Shown: piece after piece, positions 43,410 through 52,561 of the stretch
How the letters are laid out: each line of letters starts with the position of its first letter
Position numbering within the stretch: position 1 is the stretch's first letter
DNA from: an uncultured Aquimarina sp.
Lineage (GTDB): Bacteria > Bacteroidota > Bacteroidia > Flavobacteriales > Flavobacteriaceae
Reading direction: 5' to 3'
NCBI GenBank assembly: GCA_947489685.1
Contig: CANLEM010000004.1
Coordinates: 62,001-126,000, forward strand
DNA: 64,000 nucleotides
The notes under the pieces: generated by a model
Databases searched by the model: none
Told to the model about the DNA's origin: nothing
Seen by the model: only the letters and a program-made list of their open reading frames with translations
Translations under genes and position numbers: made by a program

Positions 43410-44798
43410 ATGTCATACTTCAGGTATTTTATGCTACTGTTTATTATTGGAAGCCTGAATACAGGGTGCTTTGATGATAAAGATGATGTTCCTCAGATTG
43501 CCACTACTACAGATATTAATAATTTTATCTGGAGAGGGATGAACGTATTTTATCTTTATAAGGATGATGTGGCAGATTTGGCCAATGATCGGTTTGCTTC
43601 CGATCAAGAATACAATTCTTTTATAAGTAGTTTTGATTCTCCAGAAGCTATTTTTGAAGCGCTAAAATCGGATATTGACGAATTTAGTTTTCTGGTCGAT
43701 GACTATATCGCCTTAGAACAAGCTTTTGATGGATTAACTATGAATAACGGGATGGAATTTGGCTTAGTGCGCTACCCTAATGCTCCATCCAACATATTTG
43801 GATTTGTACGTTACGTACTCCCTAATACAGATGCGCAAACAAAAGGGATACAACGAGGTTATATTTTTAATACCATTGATGGTACTCAAATTACCGAAAA
43901 CAATTTCAGGCAATTATTAGAACCTGACACCTATACAATTGGCCTTGCAACCTTTGATGGCACAAATGTGACACCCACTGGTCAATCCATTGAACTTACT
44001 AAGGCGCAATACACCGAAAATCCAATTTTTGTCTCGAAAACCATTGATGTCAATGGTAGCCCTGTAGGATATATAATGTATAATGCATTTACAGCAGATT
44101 TTGATGCTCAACTTAATACTGCATTTGGTCAATTTAAATCGGATGGGATAACCGATTTGATTCTAGATGTAAGATACAATGGTGGTGGATCGGTAACTTC
44201 GGCTATTGATTTATCAAGTATGATTACCGGCCAGTTTAATGGTCAGGTTTTTACTACTGAAGAGTGGAATAGTGAATTACAAAATCAACGAGGAGAAATT
44301 AATTTATTTGATAATCAAATTAGAACAGGAGAAGCCATAAACAATCTAAACCTGTCTCGATTATATATTTTAACAACCAGAAGTTCAGCGTCTGCAAGTG
44401 AATTGGTGATTAATGGCCTTGATCCTTATATAGATGTAATACAAGTGGGAGCTACAACCAGAGGTAAGTTCCAGGCTTCTATAACACTCTATGATTCTAA
44501 TGATTTTGGCAGATTAGGAGCTAATATAGGCCATACGTATGCCATGCAACCTTTAGTCCTTAAATCCATAAACTCTGTTGGATTTACCGATTATTTTAAT
44601 GGATTCGCTCCAGAAATTCTTATAGAAGAAGATTTTGCAAATCCTGGCACGATTGGTGAGCTTAATGAACCTTTATTAAAAGCGGCAATTGATAATATTG
44701 TAGGTAACAGAAGTCTTCATGATTATAACACATTAAGATTAAAAAGTGTTGGAAATAGCAACATGTTTAATAGTGATTATGAGCTTATGTACAAATGA
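43410..44798 (+). CDS. S41 family (C-terminal processing) peptidase, lipoprotein 1
   Basis: The 462-residue protein has a lipoprotein signal (LLFIIGSLNTGCFDD). A PDZ-like region (FGFVRYVLPNTDAQTKGIQRGYIFNTIDGT) is followed by the S41 catalytic domain: VGYIMYNAFT, LILDVRYNGGG, the Ser of TTRSSASASELVING and, 26 residues later, the Lys in TTRGKFQ (Ser-Lys dyad). It probably sits on the outer membrane or cell surface. It is adjacent to a paralogue with the same layout. Confidence 0.9.
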   Translation: MSYFRYFMLLFIIGSLNTGCFDDKDDVPQIATTTDINNFIWRGMNVFYLYKDDVADLANDRFASDQEYNSFISSFDSPEAIFEALKSDIDEFSFLVDDYIALEQAFDGLTMNNGMEFGLVRYPNAPSNIFGFVRYVLPNTDAQTKGIQRGYIFNTIDGTQITENNFRQLLEPDTYTIGLATFDGTNVTPTGQSIELTKAQYTENPIFVSKTIDVNGSPVGYIMYNAFTADFDAQLNTAFGQFKSDGITDLILDVRYNGGGSVTSAIDLSSMITGQFNGQVFTTEEWNSELQNQRGEINLFDNQIRTGEAINNLNLSRLYILTTRSSASASELVINGLDPYIDVIQVGATTRGKFQASITLYDSNDFGRLGANIGHTYAMQPLVLKSINSVGFTDYFNGFAPEILIEEDFANPGTIGELNEPLLKAAIDNIVGNRSLHDYNTLRLKSVGNSNMFNSDYELMYK

Positions 44799-44891
44799 GA
44801 AAAACCCAAAGATACTGCACTAATTAACATTTGTTAGTATTGTATATATGAATTATAAACTATATTTTTACAAAAATTTAACATTTAACGT
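44798..44891 (+). promoter_or_regulatory. Intergenic spacer with predicted promoter of the second S41 gene (boxes at 44840-44868)
   Basis: TTG at 44840-44842 and TATATTTT at 44861-44868 fit the Bacteroidetes -33/-7 pattern with an 18-bp spacer (one mismatch in the last -7 base). The start codon at 44892 lies 23 bp further on. Confidence 0.4.
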
Positions 44892-46406
44892 ATGAAAGCA
44901 ATAGGAACAAAATTAGTATTACTATTTTCTTTACTATTAATTTTTTCTTGTTCTAGTGATGATGACACTCCCACCCCAGAACCAGAAGTAATTAATAACC
45001 CCGATCAGAACATTGACCAATTTATCTGGCAAGGCCTTAACGCCGTTTATTTGTATAAAGCAGATGTAAATAACTTAGCTAATGACAGATTTGCTACGGA
45101 TCAAGATTTATTTAGATTTTTAGCAGATTTCGATACACCAGAAGCTACTTTTGACGGATTATTATCCACAAACACTTTAACAATTAACAATCAATCCTTT
45201 GACGTAGATCCTTTTAGTTTTATTGTAGATGACTACGTAGCATTAGAACAAGCGTTTAGTGGTGTATCTAAAAGTAACGGAATGGATTTTGGTTTAATCC
45301 TAGTTTCTCAAGGTTCATCTGATGTTTTAGGATTTGTACGTTTAGTCCTACCAGGAACAGATGCAGAAGCGAAAGGATTAACTAGAGGAGTTCTTTTTAA
45401 TGCTGTAAATGGAGTTAGATTAACTACAAGCACAGATTTTAATGCTGTTTTTAGCCCAGATACCTATTCAATAGACTTGGTAACATTTAGTGGAGGTACA
45501 GTAACACCTACCGGATCAACAATTTCTCTTACCAAAGCCGAGTATACTGAAAATCCAATTTTTATCTCTAAGACTATTGATCATATGGGGCAAAAAATAG
45601 GATACTTAATGTATAATAGTTTTGTTTTTAACTTTGATGAGCAACTTAACGATGCATTTGCACAGTTTCAAGCAGATGGTATAACAGATCTTGTTCTTGA
45701 TTTAAGATATAATGGTGGTGGACGTGTATCTAGTGCAATTATTTTATCAAGTTTAATTTCTGGAACAGCTACTGATCAAGTATTCTCGACAGAAACCTGG
45801 AATGCCGAATTGCAAGCCGATTTTCAAGCGAATAACCCAGGACGTCTAGTTAATAATTTTACTAATCAAACATTAGGCGGTACTGCACTTAACACTTTAG
45901 GATTAAACAGAGTTTACGTACTTACAACAAGTAGAAGTGCATCGGCAAGTGAATTAGTAATTAACGGTCTTGAACCATATATTGATGTAATTCAAATTGG
46001 AGGTACTACTTCTGGTAAATATCAAGCATCTATTACGCTTTATGATTCTGATGGTTTTGGAAGAAATGGAGCTAATCTGGATCAAACCCATACATATGCT
46101 ATTCAACCCTTAGTTTTAAAATCAGCCAATGCAGATGGCGTAACAGATTATGCTGCTGGTTTATTTCCAGATATTGCACTTACCGAAAGTGTATTGGACT
46201 TAGGAGTTTTAGGAGATGTAGATGAGCGTTTCTTAAAAGCGGCTTTAGATAACATTACTGGTGTTACTGTTGCTAATGGGAAGAGTCAAACAGGATTCAT
46301 GGACGAGCAAATTAGCTGGGATCCACAATCATTGTTACCAACATATCAAAAAATGTATATTGATGTAGAAAGCAATCCTATTTTAAGAGGAGCTTCGAAT
46401 GATTAA
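44892..46406 (+). CDS. S41 family (C-terminal processing) peptidase, lipoprotein 2
   Basis: The 504-residue paralogue of the preceding gene has lipobox LLIFSCSSDDD, an Asp/Pro-rich linker, a PDZ-like part (LGFVRLVLPGTDAEAKGLTRGVLFNAVNG), and the catalytic motifs LVLDLRYNGGG, TTSRSASASELVING and GGTTSGKYQ (Ser-Lys dyad). The C-terminal extension (GLFPDIALTES to ILRGASND) is longer than in the first copy. Tandem duplication with divergence suggests different substrates. A shared bidirectional terminator follows. Confidence 0.9.
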   Translation: MKAIGTKLVLLFSLLLIFSCSSDDDTPTPEPEVINNPDQNIDQFIWQGLNAVYLYKADVNNLANDRFATDQDLFRFLADFDTPEATFDGLLSTNTLTINNQSFDVDPFSFIVDDYVALEQAFSGVSKSNGMDFGLILVSQGSSDVLGFVRLVLPGTDAEAKGLTRGVLFNAVNGVRLTTSTDFNAVFSPDTYSIDLVTFSGGTVTPTGSTISLTKAEYTENPIFISKTIDHMGQKIGYLMYNSFVFNFDEQLNDAFAQFQADGITDLVLDLRYNGGGRVSSAIILSSLISGTATDQVFSTETWNAELQADFQANNPGRLVNNFTNQTLGGTALNTLGLNRVYVLTTSRSASASELVINGLEPYIDVIQIGGTTSGKYQASITLYDSDGFGRNGANLDQTHTYAIQPLVLKSANADGVTDYAAGLFPDIALTESVLDLGVLGDVDERFLKAALDNITGVTVANGKSQTGFMDEQISWDPQSLLPTYQKMYIDVESNPILRGASND

Positions 46407-46433
46407 TATTATTTTACTATAAAAAGACACCAA

Positions 46434-46468
46434 AAAAAACCCGTTCTAAATTTTAGAACGGGTTTTTT
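46434..46468. terminator. Bidirectional terminator between the S41 and btuB-like genes
   Basis: CCCGTTCTAAA (46440-46450) pairs with TTTAGAACGGG (46452-46462), flanked by A-run and T-run. It serves the convergent genes on both strands. Confidence 0.85.
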
Positions 46469-46493
46469 ATTGTTTGTTATTTACAACAATGAT

Positions 46494-48434
46494 TTAGAAC
46501 TCCAGATTAAATCCTATTCTTGCATTTCTTCCTTTTGTGCTAAATCCTAAGATTTCTTGATAATCTTCATTGGTAATATTGCTTAAAGAAGCATATACAC
46601 TTAATCTTTTCATTAATTGGTGACTTACATAAAAATCTAATAAACCATAACTATCCAAAGAAACTGGTGTTGGGGCAAAAGTAACCGGATCTACATTGGC
46701 AAAATCATTATCTGCTCTTTCTGTATTAAATTGATAACTTAAAGAAGTATAGGTTTTATCGTTCCATTGATACCCAATATTTGCATTAAACATATGCTCA
46801 GGTATTCTGATATTATCATCTAGTTTATCGATATTAGTGTAGGTGTAGTTTGCTCGAATAACTAACTTATCATCTACTAACTTTGCTGTAGTCTCTAACT
46901 CTACTCCATCTACATCAATATCGGTAGGTGAGTTAAAATTCACAAAAGTGGTAGGGTCAAAAGTGATAAAATTCTCAGATTTTCTGTTAAAGTAAACCAC
47001 ACTTACTGTAGCTCTTTTTTCATGTGATAGTTCTATTCCAGCCTCGATTGTTGTACTCTCTTCTGGGTCCAAGTCAGGATTACCAGTAAAGAAAGCAGTA
47101 TCAAATAACTGAAATAATGACGGTGTAATATACGCCGTACTATACGAAGCTAAACCTTTTATATAATTGCTCCCAAACGTATGCGTAAATGATGGGTTAA
47201 TACTATATACTAACTGATTGCCGTAGGTGCTATGGATATTGAAACGAGCTCCAGCGTTAACATTCAATCCAAAATCAGAAGTATACACAACGTTAACATA
47301 TGGATCTACAATATCAAAATCTGCATCATTATCATTAATGGTTTGTACCAGAGCATCACTTCCGAAAGGAATATTAAATAAATTGAAATCACTATTAGAT
47401 CCATTAATTCCTAAAACCGTGTAAAATGTATTATTAAAGTTATATTTATTATACACATCAAATGTATAGATCTTACTTTCATAACGTGACGGGAAACTTG
47501 ACGTAAATTCGCGCTCAAGTAAAGCATAACTATTTACAGCGTTAAAACTTCCGTTTTTATATTTTAGTTCAAAAGCAAACCCTCCGCGTAGTTGCTCACT
47601 ATCAAAACGATTATCTCCATCCACTCCAGCTCCAGCATCAAAATCATTTTTGTATCTATCTATATTCCCAAAAAAGTGAAATTTGAAATTTTTGTTCCAC
47701 TGATACCCTAATTTGGTATATACGTTATATTTTGAAAATGCATCGCTCTCTGCCCCTTCTGCTTCTGCAGCAGAAATACCATCGGTAAATTGGTTTCCAA
47801 AATTGGCAACATAGCTTACTTTTCCTACTGTACCATTAACCGAAGCAAAGTTTACAAAATCATTAATGTCATAATCCTGATCTTCTTGCGACTGGTTTGT
47901 TCCGATACTAGATTGAAAATTAGCCGAAATTTGTTCCTTACTACCTGATTTTGTAGTAATATTAATCACTGCAGTTGCTGCACCAGATCCATATAAGGTG
48001 CTTGATGCTCCTTTAAGAATTTCGATTTCCTGTATTTGATTAACAGATAATAGTCTAAGGTCAAAATCACCTCCGGATGTTGATGGATCACTTACAGTTA
48101 ACCCATCTACTCTAATAACCACTTGACGATTTCTACCCCCACGGATATATACGCCCAGGTTTTGACCAGGTGCACTACCATTACCATTGATAAACAAACC
48201 TGCTGTTCTAGTCAACACTGTAGCTACAGATTCTCCTTGATAACGACCAAGCTCTTCGGCAGTAATCTTGGTGATTACCTTACCACTTTGTTCTCGTTTT
48301 AAACTAAATTTTGAATCAGAAATAACTACTTCTTCTAATTCGTTTACAGTTTCGTTTTCTTGAATCTCTTGCCCTATTGCAATAGAAGATCCCAACATCA
48401 AAAATGTTGCCCCAAAAAAAACTTTTTTGTTCAT
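46494..48434 (-). CDS. btuB: TonB-dependent outer-membrane cobalamin receptor, BtuB-like
   Basis: The 646-residue protein has a signal peptide (LMLGSSIAIGQ), a TonB-box-like stretch (ELEEVVISDSKF), a plug domain (SVATVLTRTAGLFINGNG, GVYIRGGRNRQVVIRVDGL, IEILKGASSTLYGSGAATAVINI) and a beta-barrel ending in Phe (RIGFNLEF). Its expression is under an upstream cobalamin riboswitch on the same strand, and the divergent operon makes the lower-ligand assembly enzymes. The substrate is therefore most likely cobalamin or cobinamide. The length is usual for BtuB-type receptors (600-650 aa). Confidence 0.9.
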   Translation of the reverse strand: MNKKVFFGATFLMLGSSIAIGQEIQENETVNELEEVVISDSKFSLKREQSGKVITKITAEELGRYQGESVATVLTRTAGLFINGNGSAPGQNLGVYIRGGRNRQVVIRVDGLTVSDPSTSGGDFDLRLLSVNQIQEIEILKGASSTLYGSGAATAVINITTKSGSKEQISANFQSSIGTNQSQEDQDYDINDFVNFASVNGTVGKVSYVANFGNQFTDGISAAEAEGAESDAFSKYNVYTKLGYQWNKNFKFHFFGNIDRYKNDFDAGAGVDGDNRFDSEQLRGGFAFELKYKNGSFNAVNSYALLEREFTSSFPSRYESKIYTFDVYNKYNFNNTFYTVLGINGSNSDFNLFNIPFGSDALVQTINDNDADFDIVDPYVNVVYTSDFGLNVNAGARFNIHSTYGNQLVYSINPSFTHTFGSNYIKGLASYSTAYITPSLFQLFDTAFFTGNPDLDPEESTTIEAGIELSHEKRATVSVVYFNRKSENFITFDPTTFVNFNSPTDIDVDGVELETTAKLVDDKLVIRANYTYTNIDKLDDNIRIPEHMFNANIGYQWNDKTYTSLSYQFNTERADNDFANVDPVTFAPTPVSLDSYGLLDFYVSHQLMKRLSVYASLSNITNEDYQEILGFSTKGRNARIGFNLEF

Positions 48435-48530
48435 TACTTAAATACTTAATTTTTTACAATAACCGGAAAAAAGTATGTAGTTTACCCATACCCAAACCTT
48501 TATCCCGAAAGTTTGATACTAGCGAATAAA

Positions 48531-48760
48531 GGCAGGTCTCCTGGCTCGCGTCTTGTTGTTTACCTTCCCATTCCGAAACTATTCGAAACAGTGGTTCTAG
48601 CAGAACTAACAACAAGCACCAATCTCAAAGTCATACATTACTATCACAAATCAATCGGCAAAGCTTACAGTTGCGGGAACAGCTCAGGAATAATTATTTA
48701 CACACTATACTATCAATGTATCATTTCACCTGATTCCCTTTTAATCATCAACTCTTATAT
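48531..48760 (-). promoter_or_regulatory. Cobalamin (B12) riboswitch controlling btuB
   Basis: On the minus strand the conserved pieces come in order: GGGAATCAGGTG (about 48728-48739), TCCTGAGCTGTTCCCGCAACTG then TAAGC (about 48660-48690, the B12 box) and CGAGCCAGGAGACCTGCC (about 48531-48548). The element lies about 100 bp upstream of btuB, so B12 would repress the receptor. It points away from cobU, which has no riboswitch of its own that I can see. Confidence 0.9.
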
Positions 48761-48872
48761 AAAGAGTATCAGAACCAAAATTCAGCGCGAATGTATCATA
48801 TTTTATGGAATTTGAGATTACTTTAACAAATAAATAATTTATAGAACTACCTTTGCGATCTTATAAAACCCA

Positions 48873-49391
48873 ATGTACATGTTATATTACATCACAGGAG
48901 GAGAACGCTCGGGAAAAAGTAGTTACGCTCAAAATCTAGCATTGGAGCTCAGTGACACACCGTATTATCTGGCGACTTCTCGTATTTGGGATGGTAATCA
49001 TCGAGAACGAATAGATAGACATATTGCGGATAGAGATGAACGATGGACCTCTATCGAAGAAGAAAAAGAAATTGCAAAAGTTATCAAAACTGGAAGTGTA
49101 GTAGTTATTGATTGTGTTACGTTATGGCTAACCAACTTTTTTGTAGACACCAAAAATGATGTCGACGAATCTCTTGAATTGGCTAAAAAAGAATTTAATA
49201 AATTACTCCAAATTAACGCTACCATAATTATTATCTCTAATGAAATCGGAATGGGAGTTCACGCTACTACCGAAATAGGGCGGAAATTTACAGAGTTGCA
49301 AGGTTGGATGAATCAACACATTGCCAAACATGCCAATAAGGCTATATTAATGGTTTCTGGGATACCTGTAGAAATTAAAAGTTCAAATTAA
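48873..49391 (+). CDS. cobU: Bifunctional adenosylcobinamide kinase / adenosylcobinamide-phosphate guanylyltransferase
   Basis: The 172-residue P-loop protein phosphorylates adenosylcobinamide and then transfers GMP to give adenosyl-GDP-cobinamide. Motifs: TGGERSGKSSYAQ (P-loop), YYLATSRIWD, the RIDRHIADRDERW region that carries the guanylylated His, VVIDCVTLWLTN, and IIISNEIGMGVH near the end. The start is either the ATG at 48873 or the one at 48879. A -7 box TACCTTTG (48848-48855) lies just upstream, but no well-spaced -33 TTG was found. It is the first gene of the cobU-cobT-cobS-cobC salvage operon. Confidence 0.93.
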   Translation: MYMLYYITGGERSGKSSYAQNLALELSDTPYYLATSRIWDGNHRERIDRHIADRDERWTSIEEEKEIAKVIKTGSVVVIDCVTLWLTNFFVDTKNDVDESLELAKKEFNKLLQINATIIIISNEIGMGVHATTEIGRKFTELQGWMNQHIAKHANKAILMVSGIPVEIKSSN

Positions 49392-49400
49392 AAAAGGCAT

Positions 49401-50435
49401 ATGGATTTTAATATCGAACCCGTTTCGAATGATTTATTGAAAGAAGCACTTCAATCAAAGATAGATCAAAAAACAAAGCCAATTGGAGCTCTTGGAACAT
49501 TAGAAGAGTTAGCCATGCAAATAGGTATGATTCAAAATACAGATCAACCTAAACTTACTCATCCTACTATAGTTGTTTTTGCAGGAGATCATGGAATCGC
49601 AAAAGGTATGCGGGTTAATCCTTATCCACAAGAAGTCACTGCTCAAATGGTCTATAATTTCTTAAATAAAGGAGCCGCTATCAATGTATTCTGTGAACAA
49701 AACAATATTGATTTAAAAATAGTAGATGCAGGGGTTAACCATGATTTTGAAGGAGTTGCAGGGCTAATCGATGCAAAAATTGATTTTGGTACTAAAAACT
49801 ATCAAGAAGAACCTGCCATGAGTCTTCAACAATGTAACGAAGCAATAAAAAAAGGAGCAGATATTGTAAGTACCGTATTTAATAATGGCTGTAATAGTAT
49901 CGGTTTTGGAGAAATGGGAATAAGTAACACTTCTTCTGCCTCACTTTTAATGTCGCACTACACTAAAATCCCAATAAAAGAATGTGTTGGCTCGGGTACA
50001 GGGCTTGAAGACAAAGCTATCGCTTTAAAGCAAGAGATTTTATCAAAAGTATTTCATACATACACACCAACAACCAGTATAGATGCGTTAACTTATTATG
50101 GAGGTTTTGAGATAACCATGATTGTTGGTGCAATTTTAAGAGCTGCAGAACTTAAAATGACAATTATTATAGATGGTTTTATAGTAACCGCTGCCTTTCT
50201 TGCAGCAATCGACATGTATCCCGAAGTGATTGACTATTGTATATTCGCACATACCTCTGGAGAACAAGGACATCAAAAAATGCTGGAATATGTAAACAAA
50301 AAACCGTTGATAAATTTAGGCATGAGATTGGGAGAAGGAACTGGAGTAGCGGTTGCATATCCAATCATTAATTCTGCTATTACTTTTTTAAACAACATGG
50401 CTAGTTTTGAAAGCGCAGGAGTATCCAATAAGTAA
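49401..50435 (+). CDS. cobT: Nicotinate-nucleotide:dimethylbenzimidazole phosphoribosyltransferase
   Basis: The 344-residue enzyme activates the lower ligand base to alpha-ribazole phosphate. The signatures are clear: KTKPIGALGTLEELA, VFAGDHGIAKGMRVNPYPQEVT, FNNGCNSIGFGEMGISNTSSA and the C-terminal MRLGEGTGVAVAYP with the catalytic Glu. It starts 9 bp after cobU, in the same operon. Confidence 0.95.
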   Translation: MDFNIEPVSNDLLKEALQSKIDQKTKPIGALGTLEELAMQIGMIQNTDQPKLTHPTIVVFAGDHGIAKGMRVNPYPQEVTAQMVYNFLNKGAAINVFCEQNNIDLKIVDAGVNHDFEGVAGLIDAKIDFGTKNYQEEPAMSLQQCNEAIKKGADIVSTVFNNGCNSIGFGEMGISNTSSASLLMSHYTKIPIKECVGSGTGLEDKAIALKQEILSKVFHTYTPTTSIDALTYYGGFEITMIVGAILRAAELKMTIIIDGFIVTAAFLAAIDMYPEVIDYCIFAHTSGEQGHQKMLEYVNKKPLINLGMRLGEGTGVAVAYPIINSAITFLNNMASFESAGVSNK

Positions 50436-50483
50436 TCATGACTATCGTTCTTTATATAGACCAGTAAATAGATTTTCAATACA

Positions 50484-51248
50484 ATGAAAAAGGAGATTCA
50501 TATATTTTTTACTGCCCTTATGTTTTTTACTAGGATTCCTTGTCCTAAATGGGTCAATCACGATCCTGAATACCTAAGATTAAGTGCAAAGTATTTTCCA
50601 CTTATTGGTGGTATTGTTGGTAGTATTGGAGCAGTTGTATTTTACGGGTTTTCGTTCATTTTTTCTGTTGAAATAGCTTTATTATTATCTATGTTTTCTA
50701 CTATTTATGCTACAGGAGCTTTTCATGAGGATGGTTTTGCAGATGTATGTGATGGTTTTGGTGGCGGGTGGACCAAAGACAAGATTTTATTAATCATGAA
50801 AGATTCTCGATTAGGTACGTACGGAACTATCGGAATACTGTTATTGCTATCTGTAAAATTTGCTGCGCTAAGAGAAATGGAGCCATACTTTATCCCCTTG
50901 GTAATTATTTCGGGACATACTATCAGTCGTTTTATCGCAACAACACTTATCTATACACATCCTTATGTTAGAGACACCGATGATAGTAAAGCCAAACCAG
51001 CCGCAAAAAGTATCGGATTCTCAACCTTGTTAATTAGTGGTGTTTTTGGGATTGCTCCTTTGTTTCTATTTAAAAATCCATGGATATTTATTACATTGAT
51101 TCCCTTATACTTATCCAAAATGTGGTTAGGGCATAAATTTAAAAAATGGATTGGTGGACAAACCGGTGATTGTGCAGGAGCCGTTCAACAATTAAGTGAA
51201 GTGATATTTTACCTTTCAATACTCGGGCTATGGAAATATATTTGGTAA
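50484..51248 (+). CDS. cobS: Adenosylcobinamide-GDP ribazoletransferase (cobalamin synthase)
   Basis: The 254-residue integral membrane enzyme joins adenosyl-GDP-cobinamide and alpha-ribazole (phosphate). It carries the family motifs FFTRIPCPKW, HEDGFADVCDGFGGGWTKDK with acidic metal ligands, MKDSRLGTYG, and GGQTGDCAGAVQQ, plus several hydrophobic helices. Its 3' end overlaps cobC by 19 bp, indicating coupled translation. Confidence 0.95.
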   Translation: MKKEIHIFFTALMFFTRIPCPKWVNHDPEYLRLSAKYFPLIGGIVGSIGAVVFYGFSFIFSVEIALLLSMFSTIYATGAFHEDGFADVCDGFGGGWTKDKILLIMKDSRLGTYGTIGILLLLSVKFAALREMEPYFIPLVIISGHTISRFIATTLIYTHPYVRDTDDSKAKPAAKSIGFSTLLISGVFGIAPLFLFKNPWIFITLIPLYLSKMWLGHKFKKWIGGQTGDCAGAVQQLSEVIFYLSILGLWKYIW

Positions 51249-51745
51249 GACATACCACTCCAAATATCGAAAAGGGTATTTGTTATGGCCAAAGTGATAT
51301 TGGCATAACAGATTCTTTTCAAACCGAGGTTGAAAAAATACATCAACAAATTCCTATTTCTGAAATCTCTACAATATACAGTAGCCCTTTGCAAAGATGT
51401 AAACTATTGGCTAAAACCTTTGAAAAAGAAGTGATTTTTGATAACCGTCTTAAAGAATTAAATTTTGGGGATTGGGAACTTCAACCCTGGGATGCTATTC
51501 CAAAAAATGACATACAACCATGGATGGATGATTTTGTGAATGTTCAAGTTCCAAATGGAGAATCTTATGTACAACTTCAACAACGCATGCTATCCTTTTT
51601 TTCTTCACTAGACCATGCTTCCGAAAAAACTATTATCGTCTCTCATGCGGGACCAATAAGGGCTTTACTAGCTCACATTAGACAAATAGATCTTAAAGAT
51701 TCTTTTACCATCAAAATAAACTATGGCGAAGTCATTAAATTATAA
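51230..51745 (+). CDS. cobC: Alpha-ribazole phosphatase / histidine phosphatase family
   Basis: The 171-residue phosphoglycerate-mutase-like phosphatase begins MEIYLVRHTTP (the RH catalytic motif) and has the second catalytic His in IIVSHAGPIRALLA. In this operon it would dephosphorylate alpha-ribazole phosphate or cobalamin 5'-phosphate. The start lies inside the cobS 3' end. It is the last gene of the plus-strand operon and converges with the DUF71 gene 10 bp away. Confidence 0.9.
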   Translation: MEIYLVRHTTPNIEKGICYGQSDIGITDSFQTEVEKIHQQIPISEISTIYSSPLQRCKLLAKTFEKEVIFDNRLKELNFGDWELQPWDAIPKNDIQPWMDDFVNVQVPNGESYVQLQQRMLSFFSSLDHASEKTIIVSHAGPIRALLAHIRQIDLKDSFTIKINYGEVIKL

Positions 51746-51755
51746 TCTTGAAACG

Positions 51756-52412
51756 CTAAGACAATTCTAATTTCAAAAAATTATAATTGGATGTTGCCTC
51801 TTTATCCAGAATTTTTACATTAATTCTATTATTAAAAAACGGAGCATTAATTACCAAAGTATGATATTCTCCATTCTCACCACAGGCATCTACTCCCATA
51901 TCTTCTAAATCGTCAATAAGCTTGTGGTTTATAGGCCTGCCCAGAAATTCTTTTCCTAGTTGATGATTGCACGAGACAATTATAGCTTCGATATTGTAAT
52001 CAATCATATCCAATACTAACTTTTTCCTGGATTGTTGCCATAAGGGAAGGATTGGATCGAGGTGAGCTGCTTTAGATACTTTTTCTTCCCATGCTCGGTG
52101 TGATACTATATCAATATCGCCAAAAACTGAAGTATCAATCTCATAGGTTTCTGCGAGAGAAACAAGGTTTTCAATATATAACCGCTCATAATCATTCCAG
52201 GTACTCTCAAAAAAGTGAATGGGTAGGTTCATTGCAGCGGCCTGAGCCATTAAAATATCTTTTGGGATACCATGAGATCGTGATCTATCCCCATATTCAT
52301 TTAGTACATTTAGCAGCACTGTAGGTATCATACCTTGATCTTTTGCCAGATGAAGTGCATAGCAACTGTCTTTACCGCCGCTCCAGGAACACATAAATGT
52401 TTTTTTATTCAT
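51756..52412 (-). CDS. DUF71/COG2102 PP-loop ATP pyrophosphatase-type enzyme (B12-salvage-associated subgroup)
   Basis: The 218-residue protein has the PP-loop SGGKDSCYALHLA near the N terminus and the DUF71 C-terminal motif CGENGEYHTLVINAPFF. The family includes the diphthine-ammonia ligase of archaea and eukaryotes. A bacterial subgroup was predicted from gene context to act in B12 salvage, and this gene sits between cobC and btuF, matching that. Bacteria lack diphthamide, so a ligase or amidase step on cobinamide precursors is more plausible; the reaction is unproven. It is transcribed opposite to both neighbours. Confidence 0.85.
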   Translation of the reverse strand: MNKKTFMCSWSGGKDSCYALHLAKDQGMIPTVLLNVLNEYGDRSRSHGIPKDILMAQAAAMNLPIHFFESTWNDYERLYIENLVSLAETYEIDTSVFGDIDIVSHRAWEEKVSKAAHLDPILPLWQQSRKKLVLDMIDYNIEAIIVSCNHQLGKEFLGRPINHKLIDDLEDMGVDACGENGEYHTLVINAPFFNNRINVKILDKEATSNYNFLKLELS

Positions 52413-52561
52413 TTAAAATTATTAATACGCTACTACATCATTACTAGTATTGCAAATTAACGCTAAATCAAGTGAATGTTTTCATTAAACTCTTGATGAT
52501 TTAAATTTGTTTTAAGTTTAAACTTATCTTGATTTATTACTTTTACACAAACGTTTATACT

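Noticed and set aside
48513..48815. 100-codon plus-strand ORF upstream of cobU
   Set aside because: It is antisense to the cobalamin riboswitch; the sequence constraints come from the RNA.
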